From Heloderma charlesbogerti (taxonomy: Eukaryota > Chordata > Lepidosauria > Squamata > Helodermatidae), in assembly GCA_026122225.1 (NCBI GenBank), contig JANEZZ010000982.1:181501-245500 (forward strand): a DNA stretch of 64,000 bases. Direction: 5' to 3'. This document shows, one piece after another, positions 53,481 through 63,790 of the stretch; positions within the stretch are counted from its first letter, which is position 1; every line of letters starts with the position of its first letter. A program made the translations under genes and the position numbers. The notes beneath the pieces were generated by a model. That model was not told the DNA's origin. It made no database searches and saw only the letters and a list, made by a program, of their open reading frames with translations.

Positions 53481-53763
53481 TGTTTGCAACAGATGCCAAC
53501 TACATGTTGGGATGACCTTTCCAGGGGAGAGGTCCCCAGCAGGAAGTTGCACAGAAGTTGAAGAGGGGAATGCAAACTTCTAAGTAAGCTCAACACATCC
53601 CCACAATTTCAGTTCTGTATCCTGGTGCAGCTGTTTTATTCCTATTAGAATTGCCGATGAACTACTCTTTAGTGTGAAATTCAGAGTGAATTTGAGGGCT
53701 CTTCCTCTGATGAAACTATTTGGGAATTTCTAGGGAAGCCAAAACAATTTCAATAAGACTCGC

Positions 53764-53925
53764 ACAATTGTGGTTTTAATGTTCTATATATTTTAAATTG
53801 TTTTATTGTGTGTTGTTTGGTTTTAATTTTTGTGAACTGCCCAGAGAGCTTCGGCTATTGGGCAGTATAGAAATGAAATGAAATGAAATGAAATGAATGA
53901 ATAAATAAATAAATAAATAAATTTT
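53764..53925 (+). mobile_element. L2 LINE 3' terminus
   Basis: T-rich UTR, then TGAACTGCCCAGAGAGCTTC, GGCTATTGGGCAGTATAG and (GAAAT)n(AAAT)n. It matches, in opposite orientation, the 3' end of the large L2 at 56750. Confidence 0.8.
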
Positions 53926-55083
53926 CAAATGGGTTTTAGGCAATCTCTATTCTCACTCATTCCCTAGTGCCTGCCAGATATAATCATGACCAAGTTTTCT
54001 ATCTTGTATAATTGGTGTGGCTCAGAAGAAAGTTGGCTGCTCCCCAACATATTTTTTTTTCTTCTGAGTAAGATCCAATTTCAAGTCAGATGTATTTAAA
54101 AGCACGGATGCTTTTAAAGCATCGTGGTGGGTAGGCATGGCCAGCATCACGGGTAGGCATGGCTGGGCACCCGCTGAAGGCCCATATCCCAGCAGGAGCC
54201 CACTGACAAGAGCCACCTGGAGTGACTCCTCCTCTTCATTATTGCAACCTGTTTGTTCACGCATCTCTCGCTCTGGCACAGACAATGGAGCTGATGAGAA
54301 AGAGCACTGCCTACTTGCTCCCTACCTCCCTGCCTTTCAGCAAGCAAATGGTGAGAAAGAGCATGAGGAACAAGAGCAGCTGGTGACAGTGGCAGTGAGA
54401 AGATAGGCTCACTAAGGGTGGGGGCCCATTGAGGGTGCCTTGCCCAAAGGCCCTCAAAAAACCGGAGTTGGCACTGTGTCCAATTCCAGGGTGTTGCTCC
54501 TGTAGAACAGGGGTGGGCAAAAGGTAGATCTCCAGATGTTTTGTATTTCAACTTCCATAAGCCCCTGCAAACATAGCCAGTGTTCAGGAATGATGGAGTT
54601 GAAGTGCAAAGTATCTGAAGATCTACCTTCTGCCCAACCCTTGTATAGAGGGGATCATACAACTAATTACAAATGGTCTTTCCCTTTATACAGGCTGGCC
54701 AGTCAGGCTCAAGGGGTACTACCTCACAGGTCACATTCTCTCTCACCATCCAAACTGGGTCATAGTTTCTAATTCCCACTGGCAATTGTTCCATTTTGGT
54801 GGGAATCAGTTTGGAAGGAGGGCATTTTGAGGTTCCCTATCTGCGTGGCCATGTGGAGCAAGCTTTCTTGGTGATGATGGTAGACTTCCTGGGCAAACTC
54901 ACACATTTTTAGCTCCCAAAACTTTAGGAAATAAGATGTACATGGTCTGCTAAGTTTCTAATTGAGGCTTTGATTGATGCTTCTCCAGACTGACTTCTTG
55001 AATGGTTTGTTGTGCATGTTTTTTGTTCTTTGCCATGGATTCACTGATTGTCCTGGGGAGTGGTTCACCCTAGTCATCCCTAA
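53926..55083. other. Mostly single-copy stretch containing one MITE
   Basis: Apart from the element at 54508-54643, nothing is recognised. Frames in 54137-54662 lack family resemblance. Confidence 0.4.
54508..54643. mobile_element. Short palindromic hAT MITE (GGGGTGGGCA family)
   Basis: CAGGGGTGGGCAAAAGGTAG pairs with CTACCTTCTGCCCAACCCTTG, and TCTCCAGATGTTTTG with its diverged complement. Flanks tgtagaac and tatagagg agree at 5 of 8. Confidence 0.7.
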
Positions 55084-55091
55084 CTTTGAAT

Positions 55092-55503
55092 TAGGGATGT
55101 GTGAATCAGCACAACTCGAGCTCACTGAGGTTCTCCGGATTCCATCTCAAAGTTTGTTCCAACTCAAACCTGTATCAGGTTGCGAGCTTTGTTTGTTTGT
55201 TTTTTGCATGAAAATCTCTGCTGATTTTGTGTGTGTATTTTTCAAAATGTATGCATCAGATGTGTGCATCTTTAAAATGTACACATATTTCTCCCATTGA
55301 TTAAAGTGTGTTTGTGCACATTTTTCAAAAGCACACATTTTTTTCCCCTGTCCATTCTTCAAATGTATTCATGCTGTCGAACACAATTTTTTTGGTCCGC
55401 AAATCACATTGCAAGCTTGGAAATGTACAGACTCCAGAAGAAGGTGCAAACTGGGTAAATCCTGATCAAAAATGAACTGAAATGAATATCTCATACATCC
55501 CTA
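55092..55503. mobile_element. AT-rich hAT-like MITE
   Basis: Starts TAGGGATGTGTGAATC and ends ATACATCCCTA, with flanks ctttgaat and cctagaat (6 of 8). The core has GTGTGCATC, TGTACACA and GTGCACATTTTTC units. Same family as 540-1309 and the outer parts of 16656-17362. Confidence 0.75.
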
Positions 55504-55511
55504 CCTAGAAT

Positions 55512-55681
55512 TAGGGATGCTGGAGAAATTCAAGATGGATTAAAATCAGCTCGGATTTCTAAGAATCCGACCCGAGGAATCTACTGCGGAGTGCCCCCCT
55601 CAGGTCGTGTAGAATCTGTGGACTTCTGGATGATTACTTTGCTTTCCCCAAATTTACGCATATAAATTTGTAGGAAAATAC
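55512..55681. mobile_element. Half of a hAT-like MITE (TACGTAAATA family)
   Basis: TAGGGATGCTGGAGAAATTC through TTTACGCATATAAATTTG matches the right half of 12904-13302 in reverse complement. It stops at the left end of the next element and its other half is not found on the far side. Its first base adjoins the 8-bp flank of the element at 55092-55503. Confidence 0.7.
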
Positions 55682-56641
55682 TAGGGATGGTGGAGAATTT
55701 CTCCACGAATCTTCGGGAGGCCGAGCACCGAGGCATTCGGTCCCCCAAAAGTGTTGGGGAAATTCTCCACTGGCCCCCCGCCCCCCCCCGGGATGGGACT
55801 TACCGTGGCCGAATGTCCCTCTCGGCGGCGGGTCCCGGCGGCGGTTCGGCGGGGGCAGGGGCAGCAGCCGGTCCCCTGAACAGCTGCCACCACCGCCATT
55901 ACAAAATAAAAAAGTAAACACACACACACACACACACCTGTGATAGGCTACGCGACGATTTACATAGCCTATCATGGCTAGATTTCCAAAGTCAGCCGTG
56001 ATAGGCTACGTAAATCGTCACGTAGCCTATCACAGGTGACTTTGGGGGGAAAAAAAAGCGCGTACGCAAATGGCGGTGGCCCATGGGCGCCGCCATTTGC
56101 ATTCCTTATTTTGGCACGTCTAGTCTACGTAAAGATTTACGTAGACTACGGCGAAAATAAGGGCAATGCAAATAGCGTTCCCTTATTTTCGCCGTAGTCT
56201 ATGTAAAGATTTATGTAGACTACAGCGACCAAATAAGGAACGCGAATGGCGGCTCCCTATGGGGGCCGCCATTAGCGTATGCGCTTTTTTTTTTTTTAAA
56301 GTCACCCGTGATAGGCTACGTGACGATTAACGTAGCCTATCACGGCTGACTTTGCAGATCTAGCCGTGATAGGCTACGTTAATCGTCACGTAGCCTATCA
56401 TGGGGGCGTTTAAAAAAAAACAAAAAACTTTTGAGTTCGCGGCCGGGCGAGGCGGAAAGCCTCCTCCCCGGCCTGAATTTCGGCCGGGCGAGGCGGGAAG
56501 CCTCCCCCCCGGCCTGAATTTCGGCCGGGGCGAGGCGGGAAGCCTCCCCCCCCGGCCTGAACTTCGCGGGGGGAGCAGCGAAGCGCCTCCCCCCCCACGA
56601 ACAAGCTTCGATGAAAGGTAAGTGACTTTCGTCCACCCCTA
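55682..56641. mobile_element. Palindrome-array hAT MITE (subfamily B), flanks not matching
   Basis: Ends TAGGGATGG and CACCCCTA. Palindromes GATAGGCTACG near 55960, 56020, 56325 and 56380, TAGTCTACGTAAAGATTTA near 56130 and 56208, and GCGGCTCCCTATGGGGGCCGC near 56262. Outward donors: minus strand ACG/GTAAGT at 55798-55806 and plus strand AAG/GTAAGT at 56615-56623. Flanks gaaaatac and ccttctat differ. GGCCTGAATTTCGGCC repeats lie near the right end as in 4719-5705. Confidence 0.88.
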
Positions 56642-56750
56642 CCTTCTATATGCTTAATAATATCATTAATGATATATTTAACCAATTTTCCTAGAACAGA
56701 CATTGCACTAACCATTCTTTAATTTCCTGGATCCTCCCTAGACCTCTTTC

Positions 56751-56785
<35 letters not shown>

Positions 56786-57334
56786 TTATTTCATTTCTAT
56801 ACCGCCCAATAGCTGAAGCTCTCTGGGCGGTTCACAAAAATTAAAACCAAACAACACACAATAAAACAATTTAAAATATATAGAACATTAAAACCACAAT
56901 ATAACAATACAACCACAATAAAACCTAGCAGCAGTGCAGGAGTTTAAAATACAGATTTAAAACAGCAAAGATAAAAATTTAGAAAGCTAAAATGCCTGGG
57001 AAAATAAAAAGGTCTTCAACTGGCGATGAAAGAAATACAATGTAGGCGCCAGGCGAACCTCACTAGGGAGCTCATTCCAGAGCCAGGGTGCCACAGCAGA
57101 AAAAGCCCTCCTCCTAGTAGCCACCCGCCTCACTTCCTTTGGCAGGAGCTCATGGAGAAGGGCTGCTGCTGATGACCTTTAGGTCCGGGCAGGCACATAT
57201 GGGAGGAGGCGATCCTTCAGGTAACCTGGCCCCAAGCCATTAAGGGCTTTGAATGTTAACACCAGCACTTTGAATCGGGCCCAGAAATGGACTGGCAGCC
57301 AGTGCAGCTGGAAAAGTACTGGCGTAATATGAGC

Positions 57335-60277
57335 TCACAGGCCAGTCCCTGTTAAAAATCTTGCTGCCCTATTTTGGACCAGCTGAAGTTTCTGGACCGT
57401 TTTCAAAGGCAGCCCCACGTATAACGCATTGCAGTAATCCAGACGAGAAGTTATCAGAGCATGGATAACTGTAGCTAGGCTATCTCTGTCCAGATAAGGG
57501 CATAGTTGGTATACCAGCCTAAGCTGATAAAAAGTGCTCCGTGCCACTGAGTTCACCTGTGCCTCAAGTGACAGTTCTGGATCAAAGAGCACCCCCAAAC
57601 TATGAACCTGATCCTTTAGGGGGAGTGCAACCCCCTCCTGAACAGGTTGAATATCACCCAGCCGGGCAGATGAACCACCCACTAACAGTACCTCCGTCTT
57701 GTCTGGATTGAGTTTCAGTTTATTAGCCCTCATCCAGTCCATTACTGTGCCCAGGCTAGGGGTGGACGAAAGTCACTTAGCGTTGCCCTTATTTTCGCCG
57801 TAGTCTACGTAAACATTTACGTAGACTACAGCCACCAAATAAGGAACGGGAATGGCGGCTCCCTATGGGGGCCGCCATTATCCGTACACTCTTTTTTTTT
57901 TTTTTTAAAGTCACCCGTGATAGGCTACTTGACGATTCACGTAGCCTATCACGACTGACTTTGCAAATCTAGCCGTGATAGGCTACGTGAATCGTCACGT
58001 AGCCTATCAGGGGGCGTTTTTTTTTTTCTTTCATTACAATGGCGGCGGCGGCAGCCGGTCGAAAGACCGGCTGCCACTCCCGCCTCGCTCGAACACCCGC
58101 CGAACCGCCGGCCGGACCAGCCACCGGGAGGGACATTCTAAAAAGGTAAGTCCCGTCCCGGGGGGGGGTGCGGGGGGGGTGCGGAGGATTTCTCTCCGAA
58201 ACTTGTTCGGGGGGCCGAACGCGTTGGCGCTCGGCCCCCCGAAGTTTCGGGGAGAAATTCTCCGCCATCCCTAGCCCAGGCACTGATTCAGAACAGCCAC
58301 TGCCTCACCTGGGTTTGATGAGAAAGAGAGGTAGAGCTGGGTGTCATCTGCATATTGATGGTACCTCAGCCCACACCTCCGCATAACCTCCCCCAGCGGT
58401 TTCATGTAGATGTTAAACAGCATGGGGGATAAAATAGAGCCCTGTGGAACCCCATGGCACAATTGCCATGGCACAGAGCCATAATCCCCCAGCACCACCT
58501 TCTGGAATCGGCCATCCAAGTAGGAGCGGAACCACTGTAGTGCAGTGCCTCCAACTCCTAACCCAGACAACCTATCCAGAACGATACCATGGTCAATGGT
58601 ATCGAAAGCCGCTGAGAGGTCCAGGAGAATCAACAGGGTCGCACTCCCCCTGTCCCTCTCCCGGCAGAGATCATCCCACAGGGCGACCAAGGCAATTTCC
58701 GTTCCAAAACCAGGCCTGAAGCCCGATTGAAATGGATCTAGATAATCCGTTTCATTCAACAGTGCCTGGAGCTGTCCTACAACCACCCGCTCAAGCACCT
58801 TGCCCAGGAAGGGGATGTTGGTCACTGGCCTATAACTGTTAACATCCTCTGGGTCCAGGTTAGGCTTTTTCAGGAGTGGTCTAACTACTGCCTCTTTTAA
58901 AGCGGCAGGCACCACTCCCTCTCTGAAGGAGGAATTTACAACCTCCTGGACCCAGCCGGACAACCCCTCCTTGTTTGATTTAATAAGCCATGAAGGGCAA
59001 GGGTCAAGCACACAAGTGGTCGATCGGACTTGGCCAAGCACCTTGTCCGCATCCTCAGGCCTCAGTAACTGAAACTCATCCAATAAAACTGGACCAGATG
59101 GTGCTCTGAACGCCTCTACCAATGGAACTGCATTAATGGTGGTGTCCAATTCATGACGAATCTGAGTGACTTTATCCTCAAAGTGGCGCGCAAACGTGTC
59201 ACAGCGTGCTACCGAGGGTTCCACCATCTCTCTCCCTGGCCCAGAATGTAACAGGCTGCAAACCACTCAGAAAAGCTCCGCTGGATGACACTGAGAAGAT
59301 GCAATGCTGGTGGAAAAGAACTGCCTCTTTGCCACCCTCACCGCCACAGAGTAGGCTCGATAGTGGGCTCTTACCTGTGTTCGGTCAGACTCAGCACGAG
59401 TTTTCCTCCACCTGCGTTCTAGCCGTCTCCCCTCTTGCTTCATTGCCCTCAGCTCAGGTGTATACCAAGGAGCTGGCCGGGCTCTGCTCAGAGGGAGAGG
59501 GTGCTTGGGCGCGATCGTGTCAATCACCCAAGTCATCTCTGCATTCCACAGAGCGACCTGGGCTTCGACAGGAGCACCAGCCATACCAGCAGGAAAATCC
59601 CCCAGAGCCCTCTGGAATCCATCGGAATCCATTAATCTCCGGGGGCGGACCGTTTTAATAGGTCCCCCACCCTTGCAGAGGGGAAAGGCCGCCAGGAGTC
59701 TAAACCTCAGCAGGAAGTGATCTGACCATGACAAAGGGACAGATGTTAATTCCTCCACTTTCAGATCACCATCCTCCTGCCCAGTTGAGAAAACCAGATC
59801 AAGCGTGTGTCCTTTTATATGTGTTGGGCCGATGACATGTTGAGACAGCCCCATGGTTGTCATGGCGGCCATGAAGTCCTGAGCCACCCCGGGTACAGTG
59901 GCCTCAGCATGGAAGTTGAGATCCCCCAGGACCATCATCCTAGGGGTCCTCAACACCACGTCCGAGACCACCTCCGTCAGCTCAGGCAGGGAGTCTGATG
60001 GGCAGCGGGGTGGGCGGTACACCAACAGAATCCCCAATCTGTCCCGGGTACCCAACACAAGGTACAAACACTCAAGATTTGCGCTCGAATGAGCAGGAAG
60101 CCTGGAGAGGGAGATTGAATTCCTATAGACCACGGCAACCCCCCCCTCCCCGACCCTCAAGTCAGTGTTGGTGCTGCACCAAGTACCCAGGTGGGCACAG
60201 CTGGGAGAGAGTGACCCCTCCCAGTTCCCCCACCCAGGTCTCAGTAATACATGCCACGTCAGCCCCCTCATCCACAA
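57335..60277 (-). pseudogene. L2 endonuclease-reverse transcriptase ORF, disrupted
   Basis: Frames 60277-59267 (EN, 336 codons; its first 40 or so codons are in the wrong frame owing to a frameshift near 60160), 59266-58271 (RT palm and fingers, 331 codons) and 57742-57335 (RT thumb, 135 codons) are parts of one ORF2. The breaks are one frameshift, one in-frame TGA where the family has an amino acid (consistent with CGA decay), the 517-bp insertion and a stop after the last piece. It would encode target-primed reverse transcription machinery if intact. It belongs to the transposon, not the host. Confidence 0.88.
57757..58273. mobile_element. Palindrome-array hAT MITE (subfamily B), shortened, inside L2, perfect target duplication
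   Basis: Starts TAGGGGTGGACGAAAG and ends CATCCCTA, flanked by gcccaggc at 57749-57756 and 58274-58281. The left arm is cut short right after GTCACTTA, which would be the inner part of the donor motif, and jumps into GCGTTGCCCTTATTTTCGCC. Palindromes lie near 57815, 57935 and 57993. The right arm keeps AAG/GTAAGT at 58143-58151 and the GGGGGGCCGAACGC hairpin. It disrupts the L2 RT frame. Confidence 0.92.
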
Positions 60278-60356
60278 TCAAATCATGGATGAGGGAGATT
60301 TTATTTTGGGCCGACCTGGCATTCAGCAGCAGCACCACCAGACCACTCTTTTACAA

Positions 60357-61270
60357 AGCTGGTGTTACATGGGCCACTTTCCAGTCCTCAGATATAAAGG
60401 CCAATCTTAGAGACATGGTGATAGTTTTGTTGAGAGATCAGGAATTTTACATCTGAGTTCTTTAGAATGCTTGGGTATATATCATCTGGACCTAGTAATT
60501 TGTTAATTTTAAATCTGTTGATAAGGTCTAGAATGTCATCTCTTGTCCAATATTTGCCTCAGCTTTTTTCAGATTCCCTTCCTGAAAATGTTGGTTCAGG
60601 CAGAGGTATCTGCTAGGGATGGTGGAGAATTCCAGCACGGACTGCAATGAGGCCAGATTCTTAGAATCCACCCCCCCCCCCGAAGTCCGTGGCGGAACGG
60701 ACCACTCACCTCCGCCACCCCGTGAAGTTCATGCTGGCCAGATCCTACCTGCTGCCGCTGCCGGGTCCAGGTCCGTCCGCTACCAGACTGCGGATGCAAA
60801 TGGCGTCCGGCATAGCGGACGCCATTTGCGCCCTTGCTCTTTGCCGTGATAGGCTACGTAAATCTTTATGTAGCCTATTGCATGAAGGAACAGGGACGCA
60901 AATGGCATATTTGTGTCCCTGCTCCTTCACGCGATAGGCTACATAAAGATTTTCATAGCCTATCAGAGCAAAGAGCAGGGGCGCAAATGGCATCCGCTAT
61001 GCCGGACGCCATTTGCATCCGCAATCTGGCAGTCTGGCAGCGGACAGACCCAGCCGGTGGCTCTGCGGACTCGCCGCGGAGCGGAGCTGGCCAGGGAGGA
61101 TTCCAGGGCGGAGGAATGGATCACCTCCCCCCCACAGACTCCCCAGCAGACTCACGTAGGTGGGGTTCGTACACCCCTAGTATCTGCCCTCCATCCTCCT
61201 CAGTAAAAACAGATCGAAAGCATTATCAGAAGGAACCCCTCATATCTGTGGAAATTCCTCCAGAATATGT
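60357..61270 (-). mobile_element. CR1-like LINE RT fragment, split by a hAT element
   Basis: The pieces 61180-61270 and 60357-60613, read on the minus strand, encode an upstream RT segment (LINRFKINKLLGPDDIYPS, then SEDWKVAHVTPA) typical of CR1-clade RT N-terminal parts, with frameshifts. The insertion at 60614-61179 interrupts it. It abuts the 5' end of the L2 at 60356. Confidence 0.65.
60614..61179. mobile_element. Palindrome-array hAT MITE (subfamily A), perfect target duplication
   Basis: Ends TAGGGATGG and CACCCCTA, flanked by gtatctgc at 60606-60613 and 61180-61187. The palindromes GCAAATGGCGTCCGGC... (60794-60830, 60985-61015) surround GATAGGCTACGTAAATC... near 60860 and GATAGGCTACATAAAG near 60948, so the array is mirror-symmetric about 60905. 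Minus-strand donor CAG/GTAGGA at 60743-60751; the right arm has only a weak ACG/TAGGTGG-like site near 61155. Confidence 0.9.
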
Positions 61271-61282
61271 TTCGTTAGGTGC

Positions 61283-61830
61283 CATGGTGACTATTCTCAA
61301 ACATAAGTGAAATACCTTTCTATTTACACAAACTTTTTGCTCCTGATTCAGTTATTTGCTGCAGGTTTTGGTGTTTGGGCAGATTACTGTTGTGGCATTT
61401 TCATGGTTTTAGGGTGCAGTCCTATTCAGATGCCCATCAGCTTCTGAACTCAGAGGCTGATGGGCATCCTAGTATGCAGAGTGGGAGGAGCACAGAGGCA
61501 ATAATTGCATTCATGCTTCTCCCTCTGCATTTTTTGCTAGATGTTTTTGCCCATCTAGCTAGGGCTCTGAGGAGAAAGAGAGAGAGAGAAGGAGGCTGGG
61601 GAGGGGTGAGGATAGGTTTTATTCCCACTTCCCCAGTCCCCTCCTTGCCCACAGACCCCCCCCCCTTTCCCTCCTCTCCAAGGTTGCTTTTGCAAGTTCA
61701 GAGAGGCTGTCTCTGTAGTGCTCTCCGTGCTGGCTGCAAGGGGGAAGGTGGTGGGGAGCTCAGACTCCTGGGTCCAAGGCTGGAGCACTGTCCCTGACCT
61801 CAGATCCAGCAATCCAAACTATCCTATCAG
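61283..61830. repeat. Dispersed repeat, copy 2 (other copy 46764-47268)
   Basis: TCTCAAACATAAGTGAAATACC, GGGCAGATTACTGTTGTGG, GAGCACAGAGGCAATAAT and CTCCAAGGTTGCTTTTGC occur in the same order and orientation as the first copy. GGGTGCAGTCCTATTC within it is a TTAA-type MITE end. Confidence 0.55.
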
Positions 61831-63790
61831 GTGGGGTCTCCATATACCTAGGTTGCCCCCGGACTTTATCCAAAGTGGAATGTTGAGGTTCTACTGCAGG
61901 TAAAATATCTGAGGAGTTTTGATGCAAGCTGTTTTGATAAGATTGTGACATTTCATGGTGGGGAGCATCCCAGATACAGTAAAACTATATCCCCTAAAGT
62001 AAGGAGAATAATATTATCAGATTTCTAACTGCATGTCATGGACCCAGGGTGAACCACAAACACGATTTAGTGTTTCTTAACAACCCAGTGCTGGTCTGGA
62101 TTTTAGATGAGAGATGTTCCCCAGGCAAGGCAATTAAAGCATTTCAGAACCCATTTCAATGCACCCTTGGAGAAGGGTCGTTCCATGTTAGAGGTGGGGG
62201 AGAAAAATGTGGTGATCTGCATGCCTAATCAGGCCTGAATAAATACTCTTGCAACGTTTTAATGGCCCTGAGAATGCATCTTTATTTCCCTAGACATTGC
62301 TGTGTGTGCATGCGTGCGTTTTATCAGTTTATCGTTGAGGAAATAATGCTCAGGGAATCATTGACACCACCACCCCTGCCTTCTCCCTATTGGCCGAGGA
62401 AGGATAGGGAAGAACTCTCCATGGCACCTCGGCCCCAGTAAACTCCTACCAACGTCAGGTTGCACATCAGGACCTTGCATTAGAAGTCAGGCAATGCAGC
62501 AGTTCTTCTCAACCTGTCCTTCCCACTTTGTCTCCCCGCAGTGCAATGCCCGTGGGGGAGTCACAGGCGGCCACACAATCCCTTCATCTTGACAGTATTT
62601 CGCCTCTGCTGAGAGAGAAGCACCCCATCAGAATGAGGGGCAGCCCCCATGCAGCTGCGTCAGGAGGGAGAGGTGGGGGGAGCATGATTCCATGGGCCAG
62701 CAACCACAAAGACCGCTTTCTCTTGTGTGGGAGTCTTATCCCACAGCCATTAGCCCATAATTAGGGTGTTTTTTGTCTTTTCTAGATAAAAGAGGGATGC
62801 AGGGGTTGTGCGGGCGGGGGAGAGAAGGCAAAAGATTGGGAATAGTTGGGATTATCACTGTTCAGTCTCCCAGGTCCAGTGACAATGCAGCTACAATGGG
62901 CAGCGTTGAGAACTGCATATGGTCTTCCTTCCGAGGGAGTTGATTAAGCGAGTCCGGATGAAATTGAAATCCTGTGATTTGACCTTTGTCTGGCCTGGGA
63001 GGGCTGCAATTCGCATAACAATTTCCTTTTGTTCTTTGTTTGGCGTTATTAATCCAACATGAGCCTCGAATTAATCAGGGGTAGTGTGTTGTTGCATTCC
63101 CCCCCTTTTCTTTCTTCTAATTCACGGCTCCACCGCTTGTGTCTTTTTTAATTAAGGCCGACCGATAGCAGGCCACAGCCCTCTGATTGCAGCACTTACC
63201 AACCACACATTGAGGGATGAAGAGGCTAAATAAGCAGTATGAGATTACTTGGAGGTTTCATTTAATTGTTTTCTTCTTCCTTTTAAGTAAAAAAGAGCAT
63301 TGGACGAACGTCGCGAATCCCAGGACTGGGGGAGTATTTCCTTTATTACGCGTGTGTTTGTCTTGGTCTCAGCCTGGCGCGGGGTGGTGGGGAGCGTGAA
63401 GAGGGCTACAATGTGGATTTTAAGCCCTAATAGCTTAAGGGTTTACAAAACTGACAGCCTCAAGTCCCTGATTTAAACCATACTTCCTCCATCACAGAAG
63501 TGCGGCGTTGGCAGAACAGGATGCAAGAGGGAAGAAAACAAATGGTTGGACATTTAAACTTTGTTTAGCTACATGGGTTTGTTTGCAGTAGGATTGACAC
63601 ACGGACTCTCAGCCCTTTTGCCTTGGTTTGGGTTGCTTCTTTAATTGCTGAATTGCTAATGGTTGGAACATAAAAGGATACAAGGACAAATATTCATGAA
63701 GAACTGGTGGTTCTGGGCCTGCATGCAAGGGCACTTTGGAGCATGGCATCTGAAGGAAAATACTGCATGTAGCCAGCTAGTCATGCATCA
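61831..63790. other. Single-copy stretch, candidate conserved non-coding DNA
   Basis: No repeat or exon recognised. 62900-63250 (GATTAAGCGAGTCCGG, GGCGTTATTAATCC, TTTTTTAATTAAGGCCG) and 62745-62800 are plausible regulatory islands by composition only. Confidence 0.35.

Larger units (their letters stand above)
56750..60356 (-). mobile_element. Nearly full L2 LINE with EN and RT domains, interrupted by a hAT element
   Basis: Minus strand. The endonuclease domain starts near 60345 (ITETWVGELGG region) and runs to 59270, with GDLNFHAE near 59915 and SDHFLLRF near 59715. A frameshift lies near 60160. An in-frame TGA at 59267-59269 separates it from the RT frame 59266-58271, which has FQSGFRPGFGTEIALV, LLDLSAAFDTIDHG, GVPQGSILSPMLF and the catalytic YADDTQLYL near 58350. 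The RT resumes after the insertion at 57749-57335 (MDWMRANKLKLNPDKTEVLL). The 3' UTR ends with GAACCGCCCAGAGAG complement and (TTTA)n at 56754-56790. Dead copy, but one of the least decayed LINEs here. Confidence 0.92.

Noticed and set aside
58271..60277. Long minus-strand frames as host genes
   Set aside because: They are the EN and RT domains of an L2 LINE, with a frameshift, an in-frame stop and a transposon insertion.
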